NCBI GenBank assembly: GCA_014872805.1
Contig: WKFN01000016.1
Coordinates: 62,001-126,000, forward strand
Origin: Opacimonas sp014872805
GTDB lineage: Bacteria > Pseudomonadota > Gammaproteobacteria > Enterobacterales > Alteromonadaceae
Direction: 5' to 3'
Length of the DNA: 64,000 bases
Part shown: piece after piece, positions 25,779 to 34,742 of the stretch
Layout: every line of letters starts with the position of its first letter
Position numbering within the stretch: position 1 is the stretch's first letter
The notes under the pieces: model-generated
The model's database searches: none
Told to the model about the DNA's origin: nothing
The model's input: the letters and a program-made list of their open reading frames with translations, nothing else
Program-made: the position numbers and the translations under genes

Positions 25779-28111
25779 ATGGAAACTAAAACAAGCTATA
25801 AAAAATCCGTTATAAGTACGTCAATTGCACTCGCTTTATGTGCCGGTTTACAGCCTTCTGCATTTGCGCAGGATGATGAAAGTAAACTAGAACGCATCGA
25901 AGTGACTGCCCGTAAAACCGTCGAATCACTGCAAGAAGTACCAGTGTCAATTACCAGTCTTGGTGCCGATGCACTTGCTGCCAAAGGCATTGAAGTGATT
26001 ACTGAAGTACAACAATTTTCACCCAATACACCTTGCAAACGAGTCGCGGTACCAATTCAACGTTAACCGCGTTTATCCGAGGGGTCGGCCAAGAGGATCC
26101 ATTGTGGGGCTATGAACCAGGTGTCGGCATCTATGTCAATGATGTTTACATAGCTCGCCCACAAGGTGCCGTTTTGGATTTGCTAGATATATCGCGTATT
26201 GAGGTGCTTAGGGGGCCGCAAGGGACCTTATATGGCAAAAATACGATTGGCGGTGCGGTGAAATACGTCACTAAAAAAATGAGCGGTGACCCCAGCTTTA
26301 CTGCAGAAGTCGCCGCAGGGAGTTATTCGCAACGAGACATTAAATTAACCGGTCAATTGCCAATCATAGAAGATAAATTGTATTTTGGCTTTGGTTATGC
26401 TGCACTCAATCGCGATGGCTACGGTGAATTTTTAGAATCTGCGTTAGATAACCAAGATCGAGAAAACTACAATAAAGACCTCACCGCAATGCGTTTTGAT
26501 GTGGAATTCACGCCAGCAGACGATTGGTTTATCCGCTTAAGCTATGACAAAACCGATGATGACTCGAATGCCAAAGGAGGCTATCGTTTATTGCCAAGTT
26601 TACTGACCAATGCGCCTGTGCCTGATAGCGTGTATGATTCATATACTTCACTGCCGACATGGAACAAAGTCGAGCTTGAAGGGCACAGTCTGACCATTCG
26701 CCATGATCTTAATGACGCTATGAGCATCAAATACATTATGGCTCATCGAGAAGGCTATTCACCCACCAATATCGATTTTGACAATACACCACTCGATATC
26801 TTTGATGTCCCAGCAGAGTACTTTGATGAATCCGATTCACACGAATTACAGTTCTCTTATGCGCAGGATGATTACACCGTTGTTGGTGGTTTGTATGCGT
26901 ATGAAGGTGAATCGTGCGGCAACTTTGATGCGATACTGAATGTCTTGGGGCGAGCGGCATTTTCTACTCCAGGGTTAACGCGTGAGGTCACAGGGTGCAA
27001 TAATTCTGACAGTTGGGCAGTCTACACCCAAGCGAATTTTGCCGTATCAGACAAAGTGTCTATGGCGGTCGGTGCTCGCTATACAGACGAAGAAAAATCA
27101 GCCTTTGTCCACAACGGGCTTATTTTTGACGGCGCGTACCCTTATGATAATTGGGTACCTGGATATACGCGTCCAGCAGCAACATTCGACGGCGAAATCG
27201 TGCCAAGAGTATTAGGTGAAGATACCGACAGTGATGGTGTTTTAGACGCACCAAAATCTGAAAGCTGGTCCCGTTTCACCCCAAGTGTCAGTATTGAATA
27301 TCAATATGCTGAAGATGTCATGTTTTATGCGAACTACTCACAGGGCTTTAAATCGGGCACGTTTAATCCCCGTGCGAGTGCCAACGAGGACGCGGTTAAT
27401 CCAGAGATTGTCGACTCAATCGAATTCGGTATGAAGAGTGAGTGGAATGATAACTTACGAGCCAATATCACGATCTTTGATCTCGACCACAAAGACCGCC
27501 AGTATGTATCCGTCCTGCCTACTGAAGATGCGTCAGAACTGGCTCAAGTATTGGGGAACGTGGGTAAATCATCTGCGACGGGTCTAGAAGCCGAAATTAC
27601 TTACCAAGCCACAGACGATTTAACCTTTATGGCTGCGATTGGTTTAATCGACGCAGAGTTTGACGAAGTGTTAGAAGCGGATGGCAACGGGGGCTTTAAT
27701 AACATCGCAGATCGCTTTGAAGTATCAAATACGCCAGAACGTACCATCAATCTTGGTTTTACCTACTTTATTCCATCCTCAATGGGTGAATTCAGTGTCA
27801 ATGGTAACTACTATTATCGCTCTGAATACGGCATCACAGAGCTAGATAATTTATTAGTACAGGATGGATATGGCTTATTGAATTTATCCATCAATTGGCA
27901 GCATGATGATGGCAATTGGTACGCTGGATTGCATTTCAAAAATATCACGGACGAAGAATACTTAGTCGGTGGTTATCAATTCGTAGCACCAGACCCAAAC
28001 GATCCAACAAACCGTGACCTATACACTCCGGGTCTAGGTGGCGATAACACCTTAATCGGATATTATGGGGCACCTGCGACCGTTCACCTCACGGCAGGGT
28101 ATCGTTTTTAA
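25779..28111 (+). pseudogene. TonB-dependent receptor, disrupted by a one-base frameshift
   Basis: Outer-membrane receptor of about 777 residues if restored. Start taken at 25779, opening a signal peptide (ends SAFA near residue 30), then a plug with the TonB-box region KLERIEVTARK. The first frame runs to a stop at 26066, but conserved plug sequence jumps to another frame at about 26028-26032: AATACACCTTG reads NTP where NTTLQTSRGTNS is expected. The rest (IRGVGQEDP, RIEVLRGPQGTLYGKNTIGGAVKYVTKK, 22-stranded barrel, terminal AGYRF) is intact to 28111. A real one-base deletion or a sequencing error are both possible. Confidence 0.8.
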
Positions 28112-28132
28112 ACGTTGTTATTACCTGAGCTT

Positions 28133-28158
28133 AGGCGACCCACTGGTCGCCTTTTTTT
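28133..28158 (+). terminator. intrinsic terminator after the TonB receptor
   Basis: AGGCGACC and GGTCGCCT form a perfect 8-bp stem with a CACT loop, followed directly by seven Ts. It lies 21 bases after the receptor stop and before the response regulator gene, so the latter likely has its own promoter. Confidence 0.9.
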
Positions 28159-28239
28159 GTATTTTAAAAATATCACTGTAAAAAACACACAGAGCATGAT
28201 AGTTTTTTTATTAAACGACTGGACAAAGGGAACACAACC

Positions 28240-28911
28240 ATGTCTTTTTCATCAACCACTCCATTCATGTCCCATCACTTCTTGCTGGTGGATGATCATC
28301 CATTGTTTCGCAATGCCCTAAAATATGCATTATCAGAATTGACTCATGAACTTATTTTAGAGGCCGAAGATTTTGCTTCTACCTTGACTGTATTAAGAGA
28401 TAATCCGTTGGTGGATGTGGTTTTTTTAGATCTTGCGATGCCAGACGTGCATGGGTTGGATGGTCTAGTGACCATATTAAATGAGTTTCCAGAAAAGCAA
28501 GTCATTATGATTTCTGCACATGAAGATCCGCACATTATTAACAAAGCCAAAAAGCTTGGTGCGAGTGGTTTTATTCCCAAATCCACCCAGCTTGAACAAT
28601 TAACGGATGCAGTAAAACACATTTTGACGGGTAATAATTGGTATCCGATTGATAGTGATGAAGATGAACTGGATGACGAATTTATTCAAAAATTGCAGTC
28701 GCTTACGCCGCATCAACTTAAAGTATTACAATATATGGCAGATGGCCTTCTGAATAAACAAATTGCCTACACAATGGAGATTTCAGAGTCTACTGTCAAA
28801 CAGCACGCTTCAGCAGTGCTCAAAAAACTCTCATTAATCAATCGGACGCAGGCTGGAGTAATCTATCGGCAGTACTTAGATATTTCATCCGCTACGCCAC
28901 TGAGCGAGTAG
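28240..28911 (+). CDS. LuxR/NarL-family response regulator (CrbR-like)
   Basis: 223 aa. The receiver domain has LLVDDHPLF and phosphoacceptor Asp64 in VVFLDLAMPD, with MISAHED and GFIPKST further on. The C-terminal LuxR-type HTH is LTPHQLKVLQYMADGLLNKQIAY, then SESTVKQHASAVLKKL. The start has AAAGGGA upstream. Its 3' end overlaps the convergent hybrid kinase gene by 20 bases. Kinases with transporter-like sensors pair with regulators of this type (CrbS/CrbR, controlling acetate use in Vibrio and Pseudomonas). Pairing with its neighbour is inferred. Confidence 0.87.
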   Translation: MSFSSTTPFMSHHFLLVDDHPLFRNALKYALSELTHELILEAEDFASTLTVLRDNPLVDVVFLDLAMPDVHGLDGLVTILNEFPEKQVIMISAHEDPHIINKAKKLGASGFIPKSTQLEQLTDAVKHILTGNNWYPIDSDEDELDDEFIQKLQSLTPHQLKVLQYMADGLLNKQIAYTMEISESTVKQHASAVLKKLSLINRTQAGVIYRQYLDISSATPLSE

Positions 28912-31789
28912 TTTTGTTGATGATGATGCGCTTAAGTACGTCTGGCTTGATTGGCTTAGGCAGGTAAGTTAATCCTAAGTCACTTGCAGTTTCTCTTACT
29001 TCAGTACTTCTATCTGCAGTCGCTAAGATTCCCACGGGAGCAATGTTACCTCTATTTTGCCATTCGACACAGGCATTGTCCCAAACTCGTGTGCCAAGCT
29101 CACCGTCATTCAAATGATAATCCAATATGATGACATCGGGACACTCATCATTTTGAATGGCATCGTATAATTCAACTTGATTGTTGAACCACCTGGCTTC
29201 CATGCCCCAATGCTCAGCAAGTCGTAACATTGCATTGCCAACGGCATCATCATTTTCAACTAACCATAACAATAGCTTTTTTTGTAAAATGCGAGACTCC
29301 TTCATAGAGACGGGCTCTGTAGAGATGACATATCCCTGATTGACTATGGGTAAATCAAGCGCGAACAGGCTTCCGCGCTGAGGTTGAGACTTCACCTTAA
29401 TGTTGATGTGTAGTAATTCACAGATCCCTTTTACAATGGTCAAACCGATTCCAAGTCCTTCTTGTCCTCGGTGTTGCCCGAGTTGTGTGAATTCGTCAAA
29501 AATCATTTTGTGCTGTTCTGCAGGGATCCCTGGACCATTATCAATGACTTGCAGATAAACTTTATTGGCATAGCGTTTACAACCGATAACGATTTTGCCG
29601 CCACCTGTTGGGTGGCTCATGGCTGTATATCGAATCGCATTGGCAATTAAATTCTGGCAACACCGCAAAAACAAATTAGGATCGGTTTTAAGCCATACAC
29701 TGCTTTGTACATAATGTAACGTAACATTTTGTGCTTTGGCAATGACACTAAATTCTCTGATCAACGGCAATAGCGTAGGGTGCAATTGAAAGGGTTTCGG
29801 GCGTGCTTTCATTACTCCTGAGTCTAACTTTGTCACATCTAATAAAGACGTAAGTAAGGTGCCAGCATGCTTGAGGGCATCTTGCAGGTCATGAGCAATT
29901 TTGTGCTGGGGAGTATCTTTGGTTTTGTCGTACAAAATATTGCTGAGTAACTGGGCAGCATTGAACGGCTGCATCAAATCATGTCCAGCAGCTGCTAAGA
30001 ATCTCGTTTTACTTTTGTTTTCCGCTTCCGCTATCCGCTTAGCTTCTGATAGCTCTTGCGTTTCCTGAACCCAATTAAGCAGTGTATTAGGCTGCTCGGA
30101 GTATTGCTGAGCATTGTCTATGAGCATATTAGTGCTGGCAAGGCCGACCCGATTTACGAGTGCGTTGCGCGCTTTTTCAAAGCGTAATTCTGTTTTGGTG
30201 ATGCTGTCTATTGCGTTATATTCTTCTTTGGGTAAGATAGCATCACATAATGTCATTAACAAACTTAATGAGGCATTGCTTGGCTCTGAGTCTTTTAATT
30301 TTTCTGAATGAGCATTGTAATAAGGCAGTTTAGTTTGCAAATAGTGTTGGCAAGCAGTAATGATGAATGCATTGAGACCAATACTAATAAATAATGTCAT
30401 CGGTAATGCTTGCTCAACCCCAACCCAAGAAATAATCACGTCATCAAGCGCAAAAAAACCACTTAAATATACAATCCAAACTGTGACCCCTGATGCAATG
30501 CCAAGACTCAGAGCAATAACATTTTGGCGTTGTACATAAAGGGATGCGATAAAACTTGGCAGTAACTGCGCAATCAAAGCTAGCGCTACAAAACCAGAAA
30601 AAACCAGTTCAGTGTATTGTGCAACGTACTCAAAAAATACATAAGCCGCAATTAAGAATGAAACAATAGTGATGCGACGTATATTCAACACCCGTTTATA
30701 CGTTAAAGGACTGACTTGATTCAAATTGCGCTTGACCCAAATAGGGCTAACGACATTGTTTGCTAACATGACGCTGCAACTAATGGTTGCAACCAATATC
30801 ATGGGGACCGCTGCAGCAAGAACACCTAATACGACCAGCGCACTGAGCCACTCTGCGTCATTAAATAACGGGATAGCAAGCGTGTAGAGTTCTGCACTGA
30901 ATACCTGTTCATTAAAAAGATACTGTCCAGCAAGCGCTATGGGTAGTATGGGTAAACCCATACCGAGTAAAAAAGCACTAAACTGCCAGCGTGCCTCACC
31001 AAAAATACGGTTATCGCGATTAAAGACAAATGCCATGTGAAATTGACGAGGCGAGCAAAATACGACAGATAAACCAAGTAGACAATAGCTAGCATAGCTG
31101 ATCCACGCCGAATTGCTGGCAGGCTTGACCGTCGTGAGGGTGTTAAGGACAAAGTCTGATGTATTGTCAAATAAAGCATAGTTAATAAATATCAAGACAC
31201 TGAGTAAAGCAGTCAGTTTAATAATTGAGCTAATCGCACTGAGCAATAAAATACTTTGTCCTTGCTGCAGTAAGCTGCCTCGGCTAAAACTTAATAAGCC
31301 GATGCTAATTATCAGCAATACGGTGACCCATAGACCAAGGTTTTGCGGTGAACGATTAAGCAGTAACTCGCCAATGTTTGTTAACGCCATGAGCTGTAAT
31401 GCAATATAGGGGATAACCGTCACGCAGGCTAGTAATGTGACAAGTGTGCCATACCAGCCTACATGTGGCCAACGCGATGCCATAAAGTCGGCTAAAGATG
31501 CACTATTACTTTGCGCACTGAGAACAGAGACTTTTTGTACCATGCTGTGTCCCAAAATCATGGTAAACATAATCCCTAAATAGGTTGGGAATATGGCCCA
31601 TTGGTGCTGAGCTGCTTGTGCTACCGTCCCGAGCATAGCCCAACTAGTACAGTGCACGCCTAAACTTAAGCTAAATATGGGAGTTTTTAATCGGTTTGGA
31701 ATAGAAAGGCGAGGGGTTAACCAAAATAATACAGCCATCATCGCAAAAAACGATAGCACAACCACAACTAAAAAAGGCGTAGAGAGCAT
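28892..31789 (-). CDS. hybrid sensor histidine kinase with SSS-type transporter domain (CrbS-like)
   Basis: 965 aa. Residues 1 to about 490 form a sodium:solute-symporter-like membrane domain of roughly 12-13 spans (LSLGVHCTSWAMLGT, ASLADFMASRWPH). A HisKA domain follows, with the phosphorylated His in FLAAAGHDLMQPFNAAQLL, then an HATPase domain (NLIANAIRYT, DNGPGIP, GLGIGLTIVKGI). A C-terminal receiver has Asp in VIILDYHLNDG and LPKPIKPD. This is the CrbS/CbrA type, thought to couple transport or substrate occupancy to signalling. It faces the LuxR-type regulator gene tail to tail, overlapping by 20 bases. Confidence 0.87.
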   Translation of the reverse strand: MLSTPFLVVVVLSFFAMMAVLFWLTPRLSIPNRLKTPIFSLSLGVHCTSWAMLGTVAQAAQHQWAIFPTYLGIMFTMILGHSMVQKVSVLSAQSNSASLADFMASRWPHVGWYGTLVTLLACVTVIPYIALQLMALTNIGELLLNRSPQNLGLWVTVLLIISIGLLSFSRGSLLQQGQSILLLSAISSIIKLTALLSVLIFINYALFDNTSDFVLNTLTTVKPASNSAWISYASYCLLGLSVVFCSPRQFHMAFVFNRDNRIFGEARWQFSAFLLGMGLPILPIALAGQYLFNEQVFSAELYTLAIPLFNDAEWLSALVVLGVLAAAVPMILVATISCSVMLANNVVSPIWVKRNLNQVSPLTYKRVLNIRRITIVSFLIAAYVFFEYVAQYTELVFSGFVALALIAQLLPSFIASLYVQRQNVIALSLGIASGVTVWIVYLSGFFALDDVIISWVGVEQALPMTLFISIGLNAFIITACQHYLQTKLPYYNAHSEKLKDSEPSNASLSLLMTLCDAILPKEEYNAIDSITKTELRFEKARNALVNRVGLASTNMLIDNAQQYSEQPNTLLNWVQETQELSEAKRIAEAENKSKTRFLAAAGHDLMQPFNAAQLLSNILYDKTKDTPQHKIAHDLQDALKHAGTLLTSLLDVTKLDSGVMKARPKPFQLHPTLLPLIREFSVIAKAQNVTLHYVQSSVWLKTDPNLFLRCCQNLIANAIRYTAMSHPTGGGKIVIGCKRYANKVYLQVIDNGPGIPAEQHKMIFDEFTQLGQHRGQEGLGIGLTIVKGICELLHINIKVKSQPQRGSLFALDLPIVNQGYVISTEPVSMKESRILQKKLLLWLVENDDAVGNAMLRLAEHWGMEARWFNNQVELYDAIQNDECPDVIILDYHLNDGELGTRVWDNACVEWQNRGNIAPVGILATADRSTEVRETASDLGLTYLPKPIKPDVLKRIIINKTTRSVA

Positions 31790-31881
31790 GTCATATCCAG
31801 TTGTTTAGTTTCAACCCACCACATTCATATACTCACACTAGCACATTTCCTTAAAAAATAAGGGTTAACTAGACAAAGATG

Positions 31882-31909
31882 CTTGAAGTCCAAAAAATTA
31901 TCCCCATTT
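31882..31909 (+). promoter_or_regulatory. sigma-32 (heat shock) promoter of grpE
   Basis: CTTGAAG at 31882-31888 and CCCCATTT at 31902-31909 are separated by 13 bases, close to the RpoH consensus CTTGAAA-N11-16-CCCCATNT. It lies 38 bases upstream of the chosen grpE start. Its position inside an otherwise open extension of the grpE frame argues that the extension is not translated. Confidence 0.85.
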
Positions 31910-31947
31910 ATCAACGAAATCAAGCTAAACGTTATTTGGAGGCAAGC

Positions 31948-32613
31948 ATGAGCGAGTCAAAAGAACCGCAAAATGACCAAACTCAAGAAGAGCAATCACA
32001 GGTAGCAGAAGAACAAGTATCTGATGCACAAAACAGTGATGTATCTGCTGATACGGCACAGAAACCTGAGAATACAGACACAGCAGAGGTAGTTGAAATT
32101 GATCCTAAAGACGCACAAATCTCTGAGTTACAAGCTCAGTTGGCTCAAGCGCAACAAGCATTGCACGATCAAAAAGAAGGGGCATTGCGAGCCTTAGCAG
32201 AAGGTGAAAATGCCAAACGTCGTGCTGAAACCGAGATTGATAAAGCGCGCAAGTTTGCATTAGAAAAATTTGCTGGCGATTTGCTTCCTGTAATCGATAG
32301 CTTAGATCAAGCCGTACGCTATGCCGATCCAAGTAACGAAGCATTAAAGCCAGTACTTGAAGGGCTTGAGTTAACACAGAAGACGTTCAACGACACGGTC
32401 ACTAAGCACGGATTGGTTGTGCTTGACCCACAAGGCGAAGCGTTTAACCCTGAACAGCATCAAGCCATGTCTATGCAAGAAAGTACGGAAGTACCACCGA
32501 ATACGGTTATTGCAGTGGTGCAAAAGGGATATGAAATTAATGGCCGTTTATTACGTCCGGCCATGGTGATGGTGTCACAAGCACCCGCCAATCCAATCGA
32601 CGTTGAAGCGTAA
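31948..32613 (+). CDS. grpE: nucleotide exchange factor GrpE
   Basis: 221 aa from the ATG at 31948, which has GGAGG 6 bases ahead; the open frame begins at 31879, but a sigma-32 promoter lies in that part. GrpE releases ADP from DnaK. The N-terminal 55 residues are acidic and disordered. The long dimerisation helix (ISELQAQLAQAQQALHDQKE and beyond) follows, then FAGDLLPVIDSLDQAV, and the beta-wing ends with VVQKGYEINGRLLRPAMVMVS. It is directly upstream of dnaK, an arrangement different from E. coli, where grpE is next to nadK. Confidence 0.95.
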   Translation: MSESKEPQNDQTQEEQSQVAEEQVSDAQNSDVSADTAQKPENTDTAEVVEIDPKDAQISELQAQLAQAQQALHDQKEGALRALAEGENAKRRAETEIDKARKFALEKFAGDLLPVIDSLDQAVRYADPSNEALKPVLEGLELTQKTFNDTVTKHGLVVLDPQGEAFNPEQHQAMSMQESTEVPPNTVIAVVQKGYEINGRLLRPAMVMVSQAPANPIDVEA

Positions 32614-32630
32614 TTTTTTATAGGTTGGCA

Positions 32631-32658
32631 CTTGAAAGTGCAATTAACAACCCTATTA
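32631..32658 (+). promoter_or_regulatory. candidate sigma-32 promoter of dnaK
   Basis: CTTGAAA at 32631-32637 is a perfect -35 match; CCCTATTA at 32651-32658 follows after 13 bases and resembles CCCCATNT. It lies 44 bases upstream of dnaK, after the grpE stop. The -35 falls inside a 6-bp inverted repeat (GCACTT-GA-AAGTGC). It would allow dnaK-dnaJ to be induced independently of grpE. Confidence 0.65.
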
Positions 32659-32701
32659 AGAAAGTAAGTATTTAAAACCAGAATTTTTTGAGGAAATTGC
32701 A

Positions 32702-34633
32702 ATGGGTAAAATCATTGGTATTGACTTAGGTACAACTAACTCATGTGTTGCGGTATTAGACGGCGACAAGGCAAAAGTCATTGAAAACGCGGAAGGCGAT
32801 CGCACAACTCCATCTGTCATCGCTTATACGAACGATGGCGAAACATTAGTAGGTGCTGCGGCGAAACGTCAGGCAGTTACCAATCCACAAAACACGTTGT
32901 TTGCGATTAAGCGTTTAATTGGTCGTCGCTTCGAAGATAAGGAAGTGCAAAAAGACATCGACATCATGCCATTCCAAATCATCAAAGCCGATAATGGTGA
33001 TGCTTGGGTGCAAGCAAAAGATGAAAAGATGGCACCGCCGCAAATTTCTGCTGAAGTCTTAAAAAAGATGAAGAAAACCGCAGAAGACTTTCTTGGTGAA
33101 CCGGTAACAGGTGCAGTTATTACAGTTCCAGCCTACTTTAACGATGCCCAGCGTCAAGCAACCAAAGATGCAGGTCGCATTGCCGGTTTAGAAGTTAAGC
33201 GTATTATCAATGAGCCAACTGCTGCGGCACTGGCGTATGGTATGGACAAACAATCTGGCGACAATGTGGTTGCTGTCTATGACTTAGGTGGTGGTACTTT
33301 TGATATTTCTATCATCGAAATTGATGAAGTGGACGGTGAACACACATTTGAAGTACTTGCGACTAATGGTGATACTCACTTAGGTGGTGAAGACTTTGAT
33401 AACCGTGTGATTAACTACTTAGTAGACGAGTTCAAAAAAGAGCAGGGCGTTGATCTGAAAAAAGATCCACTTGCCATGCAGCGTCTAAAAGAAGCGGGCG
33501 AAAAAGCCAAAATCGAATTGTCTTCTGCACAGCAAACTGAAGTGAATTTGCCATACATTACAGCAGATGCGTCTGGTCCTAAGCACATGGCGATCAAAAT
33601 CACTCGTGCGAAGTTGGAATCACTAGTCGAAGATATGGTGAAAGCGTCTTTAGAACCAGTCAAAAAAGCGCTTGTGGATGCCGATTTATCGGTTTCTGAT
33701 GTAAATGACATCATATTAGTTGGTGGTCAAACACGTATGCCTCTTGTGCAAAAATACGTAGCGGATTTCTTTGGCAAAGAACCACGTAAAGATGTTAACC
33801 CAGATGAAGCGGTAGCAACCGGTGCAGCGATTCAAGGTGGTGTATTATCGGGTGATGTGAAAGACGTACTATTGCTTGACGTGACGCCATTATCATTAGG
33901 TATTGAAACCATGGGTGGCGTAATGACGGCACTGATTGAGAAGAACACGACCATTCCGACTAAGAAGTCTCAAACCTTCTCGACTGCAGAGGATAACCAA
34001 TCAGCGGTAACCGTTCACGTGTTACAAGGTGAACGTAAGCAAGCTTCTGGTAACAAGTCATTAGGTCAATTTAACTTAGAAGGCATTCGTCCAGCAGCGC
34101 GCGGTGTACCACAAATTGAAGTAACGTTTGATATTGATGCAGATGGTATCTTACACGTATCAGCGAAAGACAAAGATACGGGTACAGAACAGAAGATCAC
34201 AATTAAAGCCTCTTCAGGTTTGTCAGAAGACGAAATCAATCAAATGGTACAAGACGCTGAAGCCAATAAAGAAGCGGATGCGAAGTTTGAAGAACTCGTT
34301 CAAGCACGTAATTCTGCTGACGGTATGGTCTCTTCTATCAAGAAACAAATTGAAGAAGCGGGTGATGCGTTACCAGAAGATGAAAAGACTAAGATCGAAG
34401 CTGCTGTTAGCGACCTAGAGACTGCCTCTAGAGGTGATGACAAGGCGGAAATCGAAGCCAAAACACAAGCCTTGATTGAAGCATCGGCTAAGTTGATGGA
34501 AATTGCTCAAGCACAAGCGGCAGCGCAAGGCGGTGGTGCTGAAGCGCCAGAAGCAGACGCGCAAACTGCCAAAAAAGCAGATGACGATGTAGTTGATGCT
34601 GAGTTTGAAGAAGTCAAAGACGATAAAAAATAA
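32702..34633 (+). CDS. dnaK: molecular chaperone DnaK (Hsp70)
   Basis: 643 aa. The ATPase domain (1 to about 385) starts GKIIGIDLGTTNSCVAV and contains YDLGGGTFDISIIE and VGGQTRMPLVQ. The linker DVLLLDVTPLSLG leads to the substrate-binding domain and a helical lid. The tail ends DDVVDAEFEEVKDDKK, the usual proteobacterial DnaK C-terminus. It works with GrpE and DnaJ on either side. GAGGA sits ahead of the ATG. Confidence 0.98.
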   Translation: MGKIIGIDLGTTNSCVAVLDGDKAKVIENAEGDRTTPSVIAYTNDGETLVGAAAKRQAVTNPQNTLFAIKRLIGRRFEDKEVQKDIDIMPFQIIKADNGDAWVQAKDEKMAPPQISAEVLKKMKKTAEDFLGEPVTGAVITVPAYFNDAQRQATKDAGRIAGLEVKRIINEPTAAALAYGMDKQSGDNVVAVYDLGGGTFDISIIEIDEVDGEHTFEVLATNGDTHLGGEDFDNRVINYLVDEFKKEQGVDLKKDPLAMQRLKEAGEKAKIELSSAQQTEVNLPYITADASGPKHMAIKITRAKLESLVEDMVKASLEPVKKALVDADLSVSDVNDIILVGGQTRMPLVQKYVADFFGKEPRKDVNPDEAVATGAAIQGGVLSGDVKDVLLLDVTPLSLGIETMGGVMTALIEKNTTIPTKKSQTFSTAEDNQSAVTVHVLQGERKQASGNKSLGQFNLEGIRPAARGVPQIEVTFDIDADGILHVSAKDKDTGTEQKITIKASSGLSEDEINQMVQDAEANKEADAKFEELVQARNSADGMVSSIKKQIEEAGDALPEDEKTKIEAAVSDLETASRGDDKAEIEAKTQALIEASAKLMEIAQAQAAAQGGGAEAPEADAQTAKKADDDVVDAEFEEVKDDKK

Positions 34634-34648
34634 TCGTTAAAAATACGC

Positions 34649-34667
34649 AGATACCTCAGTGGTATCT
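34649..34667 (+). other. first dnaK-dnaJ intergenic hairpin
   Basis: AGATACC and GGTATCT form a perfect 7-bp stem with a TCAGT loop, 15 bases after the dnaK stop. No T-tract follows, so it may be a processing or 3'-protecting element rather than a terminator. Confidence 0.5.
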
Positions 34668-34680
34668 ACTCTAATTGAAA

Positions 34681-34717
34681 AACAAAGCGCAGCTGCCTGA
34701 CCGTACTGCGCTTTGTT
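34681..34717. terminator. second dnaK-dnaJ intergenic hairpin, possible partial terminator
   Basis: AACAAAGCGCAG and CTGCGCTTTGTT form a perfect 12-bp stem with a 13-base loop. The 3' arm is T-rich (CTTTGTTTG), but there is no clean T-run after it. It lies 25 bases upstream of dnaJ and could reduce dnaJ expression relative to dnaK. Confidence 0.6.
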
Positions 34718-34742
34718 TGTGAATCGAGAATGAGAAAGTTGC

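Noticed and set aside
26033..28111. Stand-alone TonB receptor gene beginning at 26033
   Set aside because: It starts inside the plug domain without a signal peptide or TonB box; these are encoded just upstream in another frame, so it is the 3' part of a frameshifted gene.
31879..31947. N-terminal extension of GrpE from 31879
   Set aside because: A sigma-32 promoter lies in this stretch and GGAGG precedes the ATG at 31948.
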